NCBI RefSeq assembly: GCF_902729445.1
Contig: NZ_CACVCE010000003.1
Location: 68,260-132,259, forward strand
Source of the DNA: Magnetospirillum sp902729445
GTDB taxonomy: Bacteria; Pseudomonadota; Alphaproteobacteria; Rhodospirillales; Magnetospirillaceae
DNA: 64,000 nt
Direction: 5' to 3'
Shown in pieces: positions 14,880-23,981 of this stretch (position 1 is the first letter of the stretch; each line of letters opens with the position of its first letter). Both the position numbers and the translations under genes were made by a program. The notes under the pieces were generated by a model. The model was not told the origin of the DNA. It did no database searches and saw nothing but the letters and a program-made list of their open reading frames with translations.

Positions 14880-15854
14880 TCAGGCCGGCACCACCACGCC
14901 GAGGCCAACCCGGTTGCGGCCGGCATGCTTGGCCTGGTACAGGGCGGCGTCTGCGGCGGCGACCAGGGTGTCGTGGCTGCCTGAATCACCGGGAACCGTC
15001 GAGGCGACGCCGACGCTGAGCGTGACGTGGTCGCTGGTCAAGCTGGCGCCGTGGGGCAGGGCCAGGATTTCGACGGCGTGGCGGATGCGCTCGGCCACCG
15101 CCTTGGCGGCGTCGGGGTCGGTGTTGGGCAGAACCACCACGAATTCCTCGCCGCCATAGCGCGCAGCCAGATCGCCCTGGCGGAACACCTGGGCACCGAT
15201 GGCCTGGGCCACCGCCTTCAGGCAGGCATCGCCCTTCTGGTGCCCGTAGGTGTCGTTATAAAGCTTGAAATGATCGACATCGATCAGCAGCACCGACAAG
15301 GGCGTGCCCTCGCGCTTGTTGTGCAGCCATTCGGCCTCGATCTTTTCGTCGAAGGACAGGCGGTTGGCCAGGCCGGTCAGGCCGTCCTTGACCGCCAGGC
15401 TTTGCAAGGCCATCTGGGCCAGACGCTGTTCGGTGTTGTCGCGCAAGGTTTCGACCACCGCCTGCAACACGCCGTTCTCGTCGAAGATCGGGCCGGCGTC
15501 GATGGCCAGGAACAGCCGCTTCTTGACCTTGGGCATGACGCACCAATTCTCGGCCTTCAACCCCAGCGTCCCGGTGGTGGGGTCGGAATGGGTCTCGTAA
15601 AGGCGGTCCAGTTCCTCGGTGCTGCCCAAGGCCAGGATGTCGGCCAGGCAATGCCTGGGCTCGTCGTAAAAGGCCCGCCAATGGTCCGAGGTGCCCAGGA
15701 TATCCTCGGCCATCACCCCGGTCAGCCGCTCGCAGGCCTTATTCCAGATGATGACGCGGCGTTCAGCATCCAGCACGAAGGTCGGCACCACCAGGTGCTG
15801 CATCAGACGAACGGCGAAGGCATGGCCGTCGCTCAGATCCTGGGCATTGTGCAC
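14880..15854 (-). CDS. PAS-GGDEF diguanylate cyclase
   Basis: This 324-aa cytoplasmic protein with no membrane segment probably makes c-di-GMP from two GTP. An N-terminal PAS/PAC domain (about 15-150, with VVPTFVLDAERRVIIWNKAC) precedes a GGDEF domain (about 160-320) with the intact active site YGGEEFVVVLPN. RQGD five residues before GGEEF is an intact RxxD product-inhibition site. The start is a GTG with GGGGGA upstream. It lies 68 bp upstream of nifW on the same strand, but nifW has its own promoter, so a nif role is not implied. The PAS ligand is unknown. Confidence 0.9.
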   Translation of the reverse strand: MHNAQDLSDGHAFAVRLMQHLVVPTFVLDAERRVIIWNKACERLTGVMAEDILGTSDHWRAFYDEPRHCLADILALGSTEELDRLYETHSDPTTGTLGLKAENWCVMPKVKKRLFLAIDAGPIFDENGVLQAVVETLRDNTEQRLAQMALQSLAVKDGLTGLANRLSFDEKIEAEWLHNKREGTPLSVLLIDVDHFKLYNDTYGHQKGDACLKAVAQAIGAQVFRQGDLAARYGGEEFVVVLPNTDPDAAKAVAERIRHAVEILALPHGASLTSDHVTLSVGVASTVPGDSGSHDTLVAAADAALYQAKHAGRNRVGLGVVVPA

Positions 15855-15941
15855 GTATATTTCCCCCGGGCGCGCTATGACAAAAGATTGGGCTTACAAT
15901 AGCGCGACCGGAACAGGTTGAGAAGAGGCAGGGGCGCGCAA

Positions 15942-16568
15942 TTAAACCTCAAGAAAAGTGTTGGTATAGGGGTCCAGGCGGAACAGCTTGCCTTCTTCCA
16001 TGTTGTAGAACCAGCCGTGCAGCATCAGACGGCTTTGTTCGACCCGCTCGCGCACCCAGGGGAAGGTCATCAGGTTGGCCAGCGAGATGGCGACGGTTTC
16101 CTGCTCGCACATCCGCCGTGCCGCCTCGATGGGCTGGCCGGCCGACAGGGTCAGGGCCAAGGCCCGGTCGCGGGCGGCCCGCGCGATGGTCATCCAACCC
16201 TTGATGAAGTCGGTCTGGTCGCCCGACTGGTTTTCCACCAGCGCGCGGACGCCGCCGCACTGGGCGTGGCCCAGGACCACCACGTGCTCAACCTCGAGGC
16301 CGCGCACGGCGAATTCCAGTGCCGCCGAGGTGCCGTGATGGCCCTGGTCGGGAGCATAGGGCGGGATCAGATTGGCGACATTGCGCAGCACGAACATCTC
16401 GCCGGGCTGGGCGTCGAACAAGATGGCCGGATCGACGCGCGAATCGCAGCAGCCGATCAACAGCACTTTCGGGGTCTGTCCTTGTTGGGCCAGGGTCTCG
16501 AACAGGCCCCGGTTCTGGGCGAAATTCGTTTCGCGGAATCGGCGGAAGCCGTCGATCAGCTTGTCCAT
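15942..16568 (-). CDS. Beta-class carbonic anhydrase
   Basis: The enzyme interconverts CO2 and bicarbonate through a zinc site. The 208-aa product shows GCCDSRVDP (Cys and the Asp-Arg dyad), GHAQCGGVRAL (His and Cys zinc ligands) and RNVANLIPPY, typical of the beta class. The start MDKLIDGFRRF has GGGAGGA upstream, so the longer in-frame extension to 16625 is not used. It is divergent from the YdcF-like gene with a 69-bp gap. Confidence 0.94.
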   Translation of the reverse strand: MDKLIDGFRRFRETNFAQNRGLFETLAQQGQTPKVLLIGCCDSRVDPAILFDAQPGEMFVLRNVANLIPPYAPDQGHHGTSAALEFAVRGLEVEHVVVLGHAQCGGVRALVENQSGDQTDFIKGWMTIARAARDRALALTLSAGQPIEAARRMCEQETVAISLANLMTFPWVRERVEQSRLMLHGWFYNMEEGKLFRLDPYTNTFLEV

Positions 16569-16637
16569 GTGGTCCTCCCAGGTGACAATCGGTGGCCTGT
16601 TTATCATGATCGGGTCGGCGGCCAAAGGGAGTCATTG

Positions 16638-17426
16638 ATGTTCATCTTGTCCAAAGTGGTTGGAATCCTTACAAATCCGACCAATTTGGCGTTCTTGATC
16701 ATGGGGTTGGCGGCCATTTTGCTGCTGACGCGCTGGCATCGATTGGGCCGGACCGTCCTGCTGTGGGAATGCCTGGTGCTGCTGATCGTGGCATTATCGC
16801 CGATCGAGGAATGGTTGATCGCACCGCTCGAGGACCGCTTCCCCCCGCCGGCCAAGCTGGAGCGGGTCGACGGGATTGTCGTCCTGGGGGGGGCCATCGA
16901 TCCGGTCGGCTCGGCCTTGCGGGGCCAGCCCAATGCTGGCAGCGCCATCGACCGGATCACCGCCATGATCGAGCTGTCCCGGCGGTTCCCAGATGCCACC
17001 GTGATCTTCACCGGCGGCTCCGGCAGCGTCACCGAACAAGCCTATAAGGAAGCCACCGCCGTCCGTCAGTATCTTGCCCAACTGGGCATCGATGGCAGCC
17101 GCATCCTGTTCGAGGAGCAATCACGCAATACCCGCGAGAACGCCGCGTTTTCCCTGCCGCTGGCCAATCCCCGCCCGGGTCAGGTCTGGCTGCTGGTGAC
17201 CTCGGCCAGCCATATGCCGCGCTCGGTCGGGGTGTTCCGGGCCGCCGGCTGGCCGGTGACCGCCTGGCCGGTCGATTACGCCACCAACGGCACCGCCTCG
17301 GTGGCGCACGTGCGCTTCAACCTGCCGGCCGGGCTGGGGGTCCTGGGCGCCGCCCTCCACGAATGGGTCGGGCTGGTGTCCTATCGGCTGCTCGGCTGGA
17401 CCACCGACTGGTTCCCGGCACCGTGA
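16638..17426 (+). CDS. YdcF-like DUF218 membrane protein
   Basis: This 262-aa inner-membrane protein has two N-terminal membrane segments (about residues 15-32 and 40-58) and a DUF218/YdcF (ElyC-like) domain. The domain begins DGIVVLGGAIDPVGSAL and contains FTGGSGSV, EQSRNTRENA and LVTSASHMPRSVGVFR. Relatives affect envelope and peptidoglycan homeostasis in enterobacteria; the exact reaction is unknown. AAAGGGA precedes the ATG. It begins a plus-strand run of cell-wall genes, which fits an envelope role. Confidence 0.85.
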   Translation: MFILSKVVGILTNPTNLAFLIMGLAAILLLTRWHRLGRTVLLWECLVLLIVALSPIEEWLIAPLEDRFPPPAKLERVDGIVVLGGAIDPVGSALRGQPNAGSAIDRITAMIELSRRFPDATVIFTGGSGSVTEQAYKEATAVRQYLAQLGIDGSRILFEEQSRNTRENAAFSLPLANPRPGQVWLLVTSASHMPRSVGVFRAAGWPVTAWPVDYATNGTASVAHVRFNLPAGLGVLGAALHEWVGLVSYRLLGWTTDWFPAP

Positions 17427-17488
17427 CGGTTGCCGGGCTTCGATCGAATGTGGCACAAGGGCGCGGTCTTTCGCGGTCGAGGTATTCC

Positions 17489-18457
17489 ATGCGTATTCTG
17501 GTGGCGGCACTTCTGGTGGTGGGTTCTTTGGGGCCGGCCATGGCGCAAGAGCCCGCGCGCGACTTCCAAACCTGGCTGAAGGAGGTCGAACGCGACGCCC
17601 TGGCCCAGGGGATCAAGGCCGAGACGGTCGAGACCGCCCTGAGCGGAATCCAGCACATCGACAAGGTGGTCGAGCTGGATCGTCGTCAACCCGAGTTTAC
17701 AATCACCTATCAGCAATATATCGACCGCGTGCTGACGCCCTCGAAGATCGAGCGAGGCCGCAAGCTGCTGGCCGAGCACCGGGCCGTTCTGTCCGAGATC
17801 GAGCGACGCTATCACGTCCAATCCAAATATGTGGTGGCCCTGTGGGGCATCGAGACCGATTTCGGCCGGGTCACCGGCGGCTATCCGGTGGTCTCGGCCC
17901 TGGCCACGCTGGGGTTCGACGGCCGACGCTCGGCCTATTTCCGCGGCGAGTTGATGAACGCCCTGAAGATTCTGGACGAAGGCCATATCAGTCCGCAGGC
18001 CATGCTGGGCTCGTGGGCCGGGGCCATGGGGCAATGCCAGTTCATGCCGTCCTCGTTCCTGCGCTTCGCCGAGGATTGGGACGGCGACGGCAGGCGCGAC
18101 ATCTGGGGCACCAAGCCCGACGTCTTCGCCTCGGCATCCAACTACCTGCTGCGGTCCGGCTGGAACGGCGACGAGACCTGGGGCCGCGCCGTCACGCTGC
18201 CCAAGGGCTTCGACACCCGGCTGATCGGCCTGGACACCCGGAAAAGCCTGGCCGAGTGGAGCGCCCTGGGCCTGACCGCCGCCAACGGCAAGAAACTGCC
18301 CAAGGCCGACCTGCAGGCGTCGGTGATCTATGCCGAGAACGGCAAGGGGCCGACCTTCCTGGTCTACGAGAATTTCCGCACCATCCTGAAATGGAACCGG
18401 TCGACCTATTTCGCTCTGGCCGTCGGCCATCTTGCGGAGCGGATCGGCGCCAAGTAG
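17489..18457 (+). CDS. MltB-family lytic murein transglycosylase
   Basis: This periplasmic enzyme cleaves the MurNAc-GlcNAc bond of peptidoglycan and leaves 1,6-anhydro ends. The 322-aa product has a signal peptide ending near GPAMAQ at residue 20 with no lipobox, so it is soluble. The SLT domain has the catalytic Glu in ALWGIETDFGRVTG and the motifs SWAGAMGQCQFMPSSF and DGDGRRDIW. GAGG lies 7 bases before the ATG. It is followed at 39 bp by rlpA and then a D,D-carboxypeptidase. Confidence 0.9.
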   Translation: MRILVAALLVVGSLGPAMAQEPARDFQTWLKEVERDALAQGIKAETVETALSGIQHIDKVVELDRRQPEFTITYQQYIDRVLTPSKIERGRKLLAEHRAVLSEIERRYHVQSKYVVALWGIETDFGRVTGGYPVVSALATLGFDGRRSAYFRGELMNALKILDEGHISPQAMLGSWAGAMGQCQFMPSSFLRFAEDWDGDGRRDIWGTKPDVFASASNYLLRSGWNGDETWGRAVTLPKGFDTRLIGLDTRKSLAEWSALGLTAANGKKLPKADLQASVIYAENGKGPTFLVYENFRTILKWNRSTYFALAVGHLAERIGAK

Positions 18458-18496
18458 ACTACCACATCTTTGGGTGACGGCCGAGGGGGCAACTAG

Positions 18497-19483
18497 ATGA
18501 TGCGGGCGACACGGCATAGGCCGCGACCCTGGGCGGCGCTGTTGCTGTCGGCCACGCTGCTGACCGGCTGCTCGGAGATGAATCTGTTCGGCCACATGGC
18601 CAAGCGGGCCGCCGGCGACGACCCTCCGCCGGTCGGCGGAGCGGCCCCCAATTACAAGATCGGCAAGCCCTATCAGGTCAAGGGCGTGTGGTACTATCCG
18701 CGTGAGGATTGGGAATACGACGAATCCGGCATCGCCTCGTGGTACGGCCCCGACTTCCACGGCAAGCAGACCGCCAACGGCGAGATCTTCGACCAGAACG
18801 CCGTGTCGGCGGCGCACAAGACCCTGCCGATGCCGTCGGTGGTGCGGGTGACCAACCTGGAAAACGGCCGCGCCCTGGTGATCCGGGTCAATGATCGCGG
18901 CCCCTTCGCCAACGGCCGGGTCATCGATCTGTCGCGGCGAGCCGCGCAATTGCTGGGCTTCGAGGGGCAGGGCACCGCACGGGTGCGCGTGCAGATCATG
19001 CCCGAGGAAAGCCGCGCCCTGGCCGGCAAGCTGAACACCGCGCCGACTGCGGGCGGCCGCGAGCCGCAAGTGGCCGCCGCCCCGCGCGAGAGCGTGACCG
19101 CCGAGACCCTGCCGGCGCCGGGCAGCCGCGAGGCGCCGCGCACCATTTCCAGCGGCACCGTTTCGTCGCCGGCCGAAGCCCGCAACGCCCAGGCGCTGGC
19201 CAAGGCCGAACGCGCCCTGGCCAACCCGGACGTCCAGATGGATTCGGTCAAGGCGACCAGCCTGTTCGTCCAGGCCGGCGCCTTCAGCCGTCACGACAAC
19301 GCCCTTCGCCTGCAGGCCCGCCTGTCGGGGGTGGGCCGTCCGGTCATCTCGCAGACCCATGTCAAGGGGCAGACCCTGTTCCGGGTTCGCTTCGGCCCGC
19401 TTTCCAGCGTCGAAGAGGCCGACCGCCTGCTGGAATCGGTCATCGCCACCGGGCAGCAGGATGCCCGCGTCATCGTCGATTAA
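18497..19483 (+). CDS. rlpA: RlpA-like septal ring lytic transglycosylase lipoprotein
   Basis: This 328-aa lipoprotein has the lipobox LLTGC near residue 25, so it is probably anchored in the outer membrane facing the periplasm. A double-psi beta-barrel domain contains GIASWYGPDFHGKQTANGE and RVNDRGPFANGRVIDLSRRA. A Pro/Ala-rich linker leads to a C-terminal SPOR domain (about 250-328, LFVQAGAFSRHDNALRLQAR), which binds denuded septal glycan strands. An alternative ATG lies 3 bases later. It is clustered with other wall enzymes. Confidence 0.92.
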   Translation: MMRATRHRPRPWAALLLSATLLTGCSEMNLFGHMAKRAAGDDPPPVGGAAPNYKIGKPYQVKGVWYYPREDWEYDESGIASWYGPDFHGKQTANGEIFDQNAVSAAHKTLPMPSVVRVTNLENGRALVIRVNDRGPFANGRVIDLSRRAAQLLGFEGQGTARVRVQIMPEESRALAGKLNTAPTAGGREPQVAAAPRESVTAETLPAPGSREAPRTISSGTVSSPAEARNAQALAKAERALANPDVQMDSVKATSLFVQAGAFSRHDNALRLQARLSGVGRPVISQTHVKGQTLFRVRFGPLSSVEEADRLLESVIATGQQDARVIVD

Positions 19484-19503
19484 TTGAACCGAGGACTTTT
19501 CCG

Positions 19504-20670
19504 TTGAAGATCGATCCGTTGCCGTCCATTCGCCTGCTGGTTCTGGCCCTGTGCCTGCTGGTCGCCGTTCGCCCGGCCGCCCAGGCCGAGCCGCTCGAGA
19601 CCTCGGCCCGCCAGGCCATCATTCTCGATTATCGCACCGGGGCGATCTTGCTGGAAAAGAACGCCGACGAGTTGATGGCGCCGTCGTCGATGAGCAAGCT
19701 GATGACCGCCTATCTGGTCTTCGAGAAGCTGAAGGAAGGCAGCTGGAAGATGGATGACCGGCTGCCGGTGTCGGAAACCAGCTGGAAACGCCATTTCAAG
19801 TCTGGCGGCTCGCTGATGTTCCTGCCGGTCGGTTCCGAGGCCAAGGTGTCCGACCTGATCCGCGGCGTCATCATCCAGTCGGGCAACGACGCCTGCTCGG
19901 TTCTGGCCGAGGCCCATTCCGGCACCGAGGAAGCCTTCGCCGAATTCGCCACGCGGCGCGCCCGCGATCTGGGCATGCGCAACACCACCCTCAGGAACGC
20001 GTCGGGCTGGCCCGACCCCGAGCATCTGACCACCGCGCGCGACCTGTCGATCCTGGCCCGGCGCCTGATCACCGACTTCCCGGAATTTTTCCCGATCTAT
20101 TCGGAACGGGAATTCGTCTTCAACGGCATCAAGCAGGGCAACCGCAATCCGCTGCTGTACGGGGTGTCGGGCGCCGACGGGCTGAAGACCGGCCACACCG
20201 AACTAGCCGGTTACGGCCTGGTCGGCACCGTCAAGCGCGGCGAGCGCCGGCTGATCATGGTGATCAACGGCCTGAAGTCGATGAAGGACCGCGCCGAGGA
20301 AAGCCAGCGCCTGATCGAGTGGGCCTATCGCGAATTCGAGAATTACGCCCTGTTCAAGGTCGGCGACGTCGTCACCGATGCCGAGGTGTGGCTGGGCGAA
20401 CAGGCCACCATCCCGCTGGTCGCCGCCGAGCGCCTGGAAGTGACCATGCCGCGCCGGGCTCGCCAGGGCATGAAGGTGACGGCGGTCTATACCGGCCCGA
20501 TCGCCGCGCCCATCCGTCGCGGCGAGGTGGTCGGCAAGCTGGTGATCACCGCGCCGGGGATCGAGACGGTGGAACTGCCGCTGGCCGCCGGCGCCGATGT
20601 CGCCAAACTGGGCGTGATCGGCCGCATCAGCACGGCCTTGCGCCATATCCTGTGGGGGCCGAAGGGCTAG
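19504..20670 (+). CDS. D-alanyl-D-alanine carboxypeptidase (DacC/PBP5 type)
   Basis: This penicillin-binding protein trims the terminal D-Ala of peptidoglycan pentapeptides. The 388-aa product has a signal peptide to about AAQAEP, the SxxK motif in MAPSSMSKLMTAY, SGND as the SxN motif, and GLKTGHT as the KTG motif. A C-terminal PBP5-like beta domain precedes a possible amphipathic anchor (ISTALRHILWG). The start is a TTG with GAGGA about 9 bases upstream; no nearby ATG fits. tmk follows after 5 bp. Confidence 0.93.
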   Translation: MKIDPLPSIRLLVLALCLLVAVRPAAQAEPLETSARQAIILDYRTGAILLEKNADELMAPSSMSKLMTAYLVFEKLKEGSWKMDDRLPVSETSWKRHFKSGGSLMFLPVGSEAKVSDLIRGVIIQSGNDACSVLAEAHSGTEEAFAEFATRRARDLGMRNTTLRNASGWPDPEHLTTARDLSILARRLITDFPEFFPIYSEREFVFNGIKQGNRNPLLYGVSGADGLKTGHTELAGYGLVGTVKRGERRLIMVINGLKSMKDRAEESQRLIEWAYREFENYALFKVGDVVTDAEVWLGEQATIPLVAAERLEVTMPRRARQGMKVTAVYTGPIAAPIRRGEVVGKLVITAPGIETVELPLAAGADVAKLGVIGRISTALRHILWGPKG

Positions 20671-20675
20671 AATTG

Positions 20676-21302
20676 ATGCGCGGACGGTTCATCACCTTGG
20701 AAGGCGGGGAGGGGGCCGGGAAATCGACCCAGATCCGCCTGTTGGCCGCCGCGCTGGAATCCATGGGCAAGCCGGTGATTCTGACGCGTGAGCCCGGCGG
20801 CTCGCCCGGGGCCGAGGCCATCCGCGCCCTGCTGGTCACCGGCGACACCGACCGCTGGGACGCGCGCACCGAGGCCTTGTTGCATTCGGCGGCGCGGCGC
20901 GACCATCTGGTCAAGACGGTGTGGCCGGCCTTGGAGTCCGGCCAGTGGGTGCTGTGCGACCGCTTCGCCGATTCGACCATCGCCTATCAGGGCCATGGCC
21001 ATGGCCTGCCCATCGACGAGCTCGAGCGCCTGACCGCCTTGACGGTCGGCGACTTCGCCCCCGACCTGACCCTGATCCTGGACTTGCCGGTCGAGGCCGG
21101 GCTGGCCCGCGCCGGCGGCCGTGGCGGGGCCGAGGATCGCTATGAACGGATGGGATTGGATTTCCACCGCCGCCTGCGCCAGGGCTTCCTGGACATCGCC
21201 CGACGCCATGCGGACCGCTGCGCGGTCATCGACGCCACCCAGGGGCCGGAATGGGTGCACCAGGCCGTCCTGGCGGTGGTGACTCAGCGACTGGCCGCAT
21301 GA
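20676..21302 (+). CDS. tmk: Thymidylate kinase
   Basis: Tmk phosphorylates dTMP to dTDP. The 208-aa product starts MRGRFITLEGGEGAGKSTQI with the P-loop GGEGAGKST. It has TREPGGSPGAEAIR, the CDRFADSTIAYQGHG substrate-binding segment, and an Arg/Gly-rich lid (ARAGGRGGAEDRYERMG). Its stop overlaps the holB start by 4 bp (ATGA). tmk-holB pairing is common. Confidence 0.97.
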   Translation: MRGRFITLEGGEGAGKSTQIRLLAAALESMGKPVILTREPGGSPGAEAIRALLVTGDTDRWDARTEALLHSAARRDHLVKTVWPALESGQWVLCDRFADSTIAYQGHGHGLPIDELERLTALTVGDFAPDLTLILDLPVEAGLARAGGRGGAEDRYERMGLDFHRRLRQGFLDIARRHADRCAVIDATQGPEWVHQAVLAVVTQRLAA

Positions 21303-22378
21303 CCGACATCCCCCATCCCCGGGCCAATCCCCATCTGGTCGGCCATCAGGCTGCCGAGCGGGTGTTCCTGGATGCGTGGAATTCGGGCCGCATGGCCCAT
21401 GCCTGGCTGCTGACCGGGCCCAAGGGCATCGGCAAGGCGACCTTGGCCTATCGCATCGCCCGCTTCGCCCTGGCCGGCGGCGGCGAGGGCGGCGGGCTGT
21501 TCGGCGGCCCGCCCGACAGCCTGGAGATTTCCGCCGATCATCCGGTGTTCCACCAGATGGCCTCGCAGGCCCACCGCGACCTGAAGGTGATCGAACGCGG
21601 CGTCGCCGACGAGAAGAAGGGCAAGCTGAAGTCCGAGATCGTCGTCGATGACGTCAGGAAGATCGGCGACCTGTTCCACCAGACCGCCGATGCCGGCTGG
21701 CGGGTGGTGCTGATCGACGCCGCCGATGAAATGAACCGCAACGCCGCCAACGCCGTCTTGAAGGTGCTGGAAGAGCCGCCGCGTCAGGCGCTGATCCTGC
21801 TGGTCTGCCACAGCCCCGGCCGGCTGTTGCCGACCATCCGCTCGCGCTGCCGCAAGCTGGCCTTGAATCCCCTGTCGGAACAGCATGTCAGCCAGCTTCT
21901 GTCCCATTATCGCCCCGAGCTGACCGATTCCGAGATCGCCGCCCTGGCCCGCCTGGGCGAGGGCAGCCTGGGCAAGGCGCTGGGCCTGGCCGCCGAGGGC
22001 GGGCTCGAGCTTTATCAGGAATTGATGGGCCTGCTGGTGGCGCTGCCGCGGCTGGACGTGCCGGCGCTGCACGCCTTCGCCGACCGCACCAGCCGCCCCG
22101 AGGCCGAAGCCGCCTGGCGCACGGTGACCGAATTGCTGGTATGGTGGCTGGCCCGCCTGGTCCAGGTCGGCGGACGCGAGGGCAGGGGCATGGCCGAGGT
22201 GGTTCCCGGCGAGGGCCAGGTGATGGCCCGGCTTCTGGCCGCCGCCGGCCTTGAACGCTGGCTTGAGCTGTGGGAAAAGGTCTCCGCCCTGTTCGGTCGC
22301 ACCGACGCGGTCAACCTGGACCGCAAACAGGCCATCCTGACGGCGTTCCTGGCGATCGAACGTCTGGCCAAGGGTTGA
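21299..22378 (+). CDS. holB: DNA polymerase III delta-prime subunit
   Basis: This is a subunit of the clamp loader that opens the beta clamp. The 359-aa product starts MTDIPHPRANPHLVGHQAAE. It has the P-loop-like GPKGIGKATLAYRIA, VVLIDAADEMNRNAANAVLK, LEEPP, and the sensor region TIRSRCRKLALNPL with the SRC motif. The ATG overlapping the tmk stop is the natural start. A 49-bp gap precedes metG. Confidence 0.95.
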   Translation: MTDIPHPRANPHLVGHQAAERVFLDAWNSGRMAHAWLLTGPKGIGKATLAYRIARFALAGGGEGGGLFGGPPDSLEISADHPVFHQMASQAHRDLKVIERGVADEKKGKLKSEIVVDDVRKIGDLFHQTADAGWRVVLIDAADEMNRNAANAVLKVLEEPPRQALILLVCHSPGRLLPTIRSRCRKLALNPLSEQHVSQLLSHYRPELTDSEIAALARLGEGSLGKALGLAAEGGLELYQELMGLLVALPRLDVPALHAFADRTSRPEAEAAWRTVTELLVWWLARLVQVGGREGRGMAEVVPGEGQVMARLLAAAGLERWLELWEKVSALFGRTDAVNLDRKQAILTAFLAIERLAKG

Positions 22379-22427
22379 TCCGGGCCGCCGCCGCGCCCAG
22401 GTCCAGCATAGTGATACGGAGATGATT

Positions 22428-23981
22428 ATGAGTGGGGCCAAGACCTTCTACGTCACCACGCCGATCTATTACGTGAACGACAAGCCCCATATCGGCCACG
22501 CCTATACCACGCTGGCCTGCGACGTCATGGCTCGCTTCAAGCGCCTGGACGGCTTCGATGTCCGCTTCCTGACCGGCACCGACGAACACGGCCAGAAGGT
22601 CGAGAAGTCGGCCGAGGCCGCCGGCATGAGCCCGCAAGCCCTGGCCGACCAGAATTCCGCCAATTTCCGCGAGCTGGCCGCCCGTCTGAACTGCACCAAC
22701 GACGATTTCATCCGCACCACCGAGCCCCGCCACATCCAGTCCGTCCAGGCCTTGTGGACCAAGCTGGTCGAGGCCGGCGACATCTATCTCGGCCATTACG
22801 AGGGCTGGTATTCGGTGCGCGACGAGGCCTTCTACGGCGAGGACGAACTGGTCGCCGGCCCGAATGGCTCCAAGCTGGCCCCCACCGGCGCTCCGGTCGA
22901 ATGGGTCAAGGAACCCAGCTATTTCTTCCGCCTGTCGGCGTGGCAGGACCGCCTGCTGGCCTTCTACGAGGCCAATCCCGATTGCATCGCGCCGCAGTCG
23001 CGCCGAAACGAGGTGATCAGCTTCGTCAAGGGCGGCCTGCAGGACCTGTCGGTGTCGCGCACCAGCTTTACCTGGGGTGTGCCGGTACCGGGCGACGAGG
23101 CCCATGTCATGTATGTCTGGCTGGACGCCCTGACCAACTATATCAGCGCCATCGGCTATCCCGATGTCGATGGCGCCTATGCCAAGTGGTGGCCGGCCGA
23201 TCTGCACATGGTCGGCAAGGACATCGTGCGGTTCCATGCGGTCTATTGGCCGGCTTTCCTGATGGCCGCCGGCCTGGAGGCGCCCAAGCGGGTGTTCGCC
23301 CACGGCTGGTGGACCAACGAGGGCCAGAAGATTTCGAAGTCCGTCGGCAACGTCATCGAGCCCAACGGCCTGATCGAGCGCTATGGCCTGGATCAGGTGC
23401 GCTATTTCCTGCTGCGCGAGGTCCCGTTCGGCAATGACGGCGATTTCAGCCATCGCGCCATGATCACCCGGATGAATTCCGAGTTGGCCAACGATTACGG
23501 CAATCTGGCCCAGCGTTCGCTGTCGATGATCGGCAAGAATTGCGCCGGCCTTGTCCCGGCCCGCGGCCCCTTCACCCCCGAGGACGACGAGATGCTGGGC
23601 GCCGCCCACGGCCTGGTCGCCAAGATGCGCGACGCCATGGACCGCCAGATGTTCCACGAGGCGCTGGAAGCCGCCTGGGTGGTGATCCGCGCGGCCAACG
23701 GCTATGTCGATCGCCAGGCCCCGTGGGCCTTGAAGAAGACCGACCCCGAACGCATGGGAACGGTGCTGTGGGTGCTGGCCGAAACGGTGCGCAACCTGGC
23801 CCTGCTGACCCAGGCCTTCATGCCCGATTCCTCGGCCCGCTTGCTGGACCAGCTGGCGGTGGCCCCCGACGCCCGCACCCTGGATCGGTGCGGCATGGAG
23901 GGCGCCCTGGTGTCCGGCACGGCGCTTCCGGCGCCGCAAGGGGTGTTTCCGCGCTTCGTCGAGGAGGAGGGGGCGGCCTGA
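22428..23981 (+). CDS. metG: Methionyl-tRNA synthetase
   Basis: MetG charges tRNA-Met. The 517-aa product is the short form without the C-terminal dimerisation domain. The HIGH motif is in DKPHIGHAYTT, and KISKSVGNVIEPNG carries the KMSKS motif. The ATG at 22428 is preferred over 22422 because GGAG lies 6 bases before it but directly abuts the earlier codon. The stop overlaps the tatD start by 1 base. Confidence 0.97.
   Translation: MSGAKTFYVTTPIYYVNDKPHIGHAYTTLACDVMARFKRLDGFDVRFLTGTDEHGQKVEKSAEAAGMSPQALADQNSANFRELAARLNCTNDDFIRTTEPRHIQSVQALWTKLVEAGDIYLGHYEGWYSVRDEAFYGEDELVAGPNGSKLAPTGAPVEWVKEPSYFFRLSAWQDRLLAFYEANPDCIAPQSRRNEVISFVKGGLQDLSVSRTSFTWGVPVPGDEAHVMYVWLDALTNYISAIGYPDVDGAYAKWWPADLHMVGKDIVRFHAVYWPAFLMAAGLEAPKRVFAHGWWTNEGQKISKSVGNVIEPNGLIERYGLDQVRYFLLREVPFGNDGDFSHRAMITRMNSELANDYGNLAQRSLSMIGKNCAGLVPARGPFTPEDDEMLGAAHGLVAKMRDAMDRQMFHEALEAAWVVIRAANGYVDRQAPWALKKTDPERMGTVLWVLAETVRNLALLTQAFMPDSSARLLDQLAVAPDARTLDRCGMEGALVSGTALPAPQGVFPRFVEEEGAA

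Noticed and set aside
17381..19360. 659-aa open frame opposite the transglycosylase and rlpA genes
   Set aside because: It is a shadow of well-supported genes, with Gly/Arg/His-rich composition.
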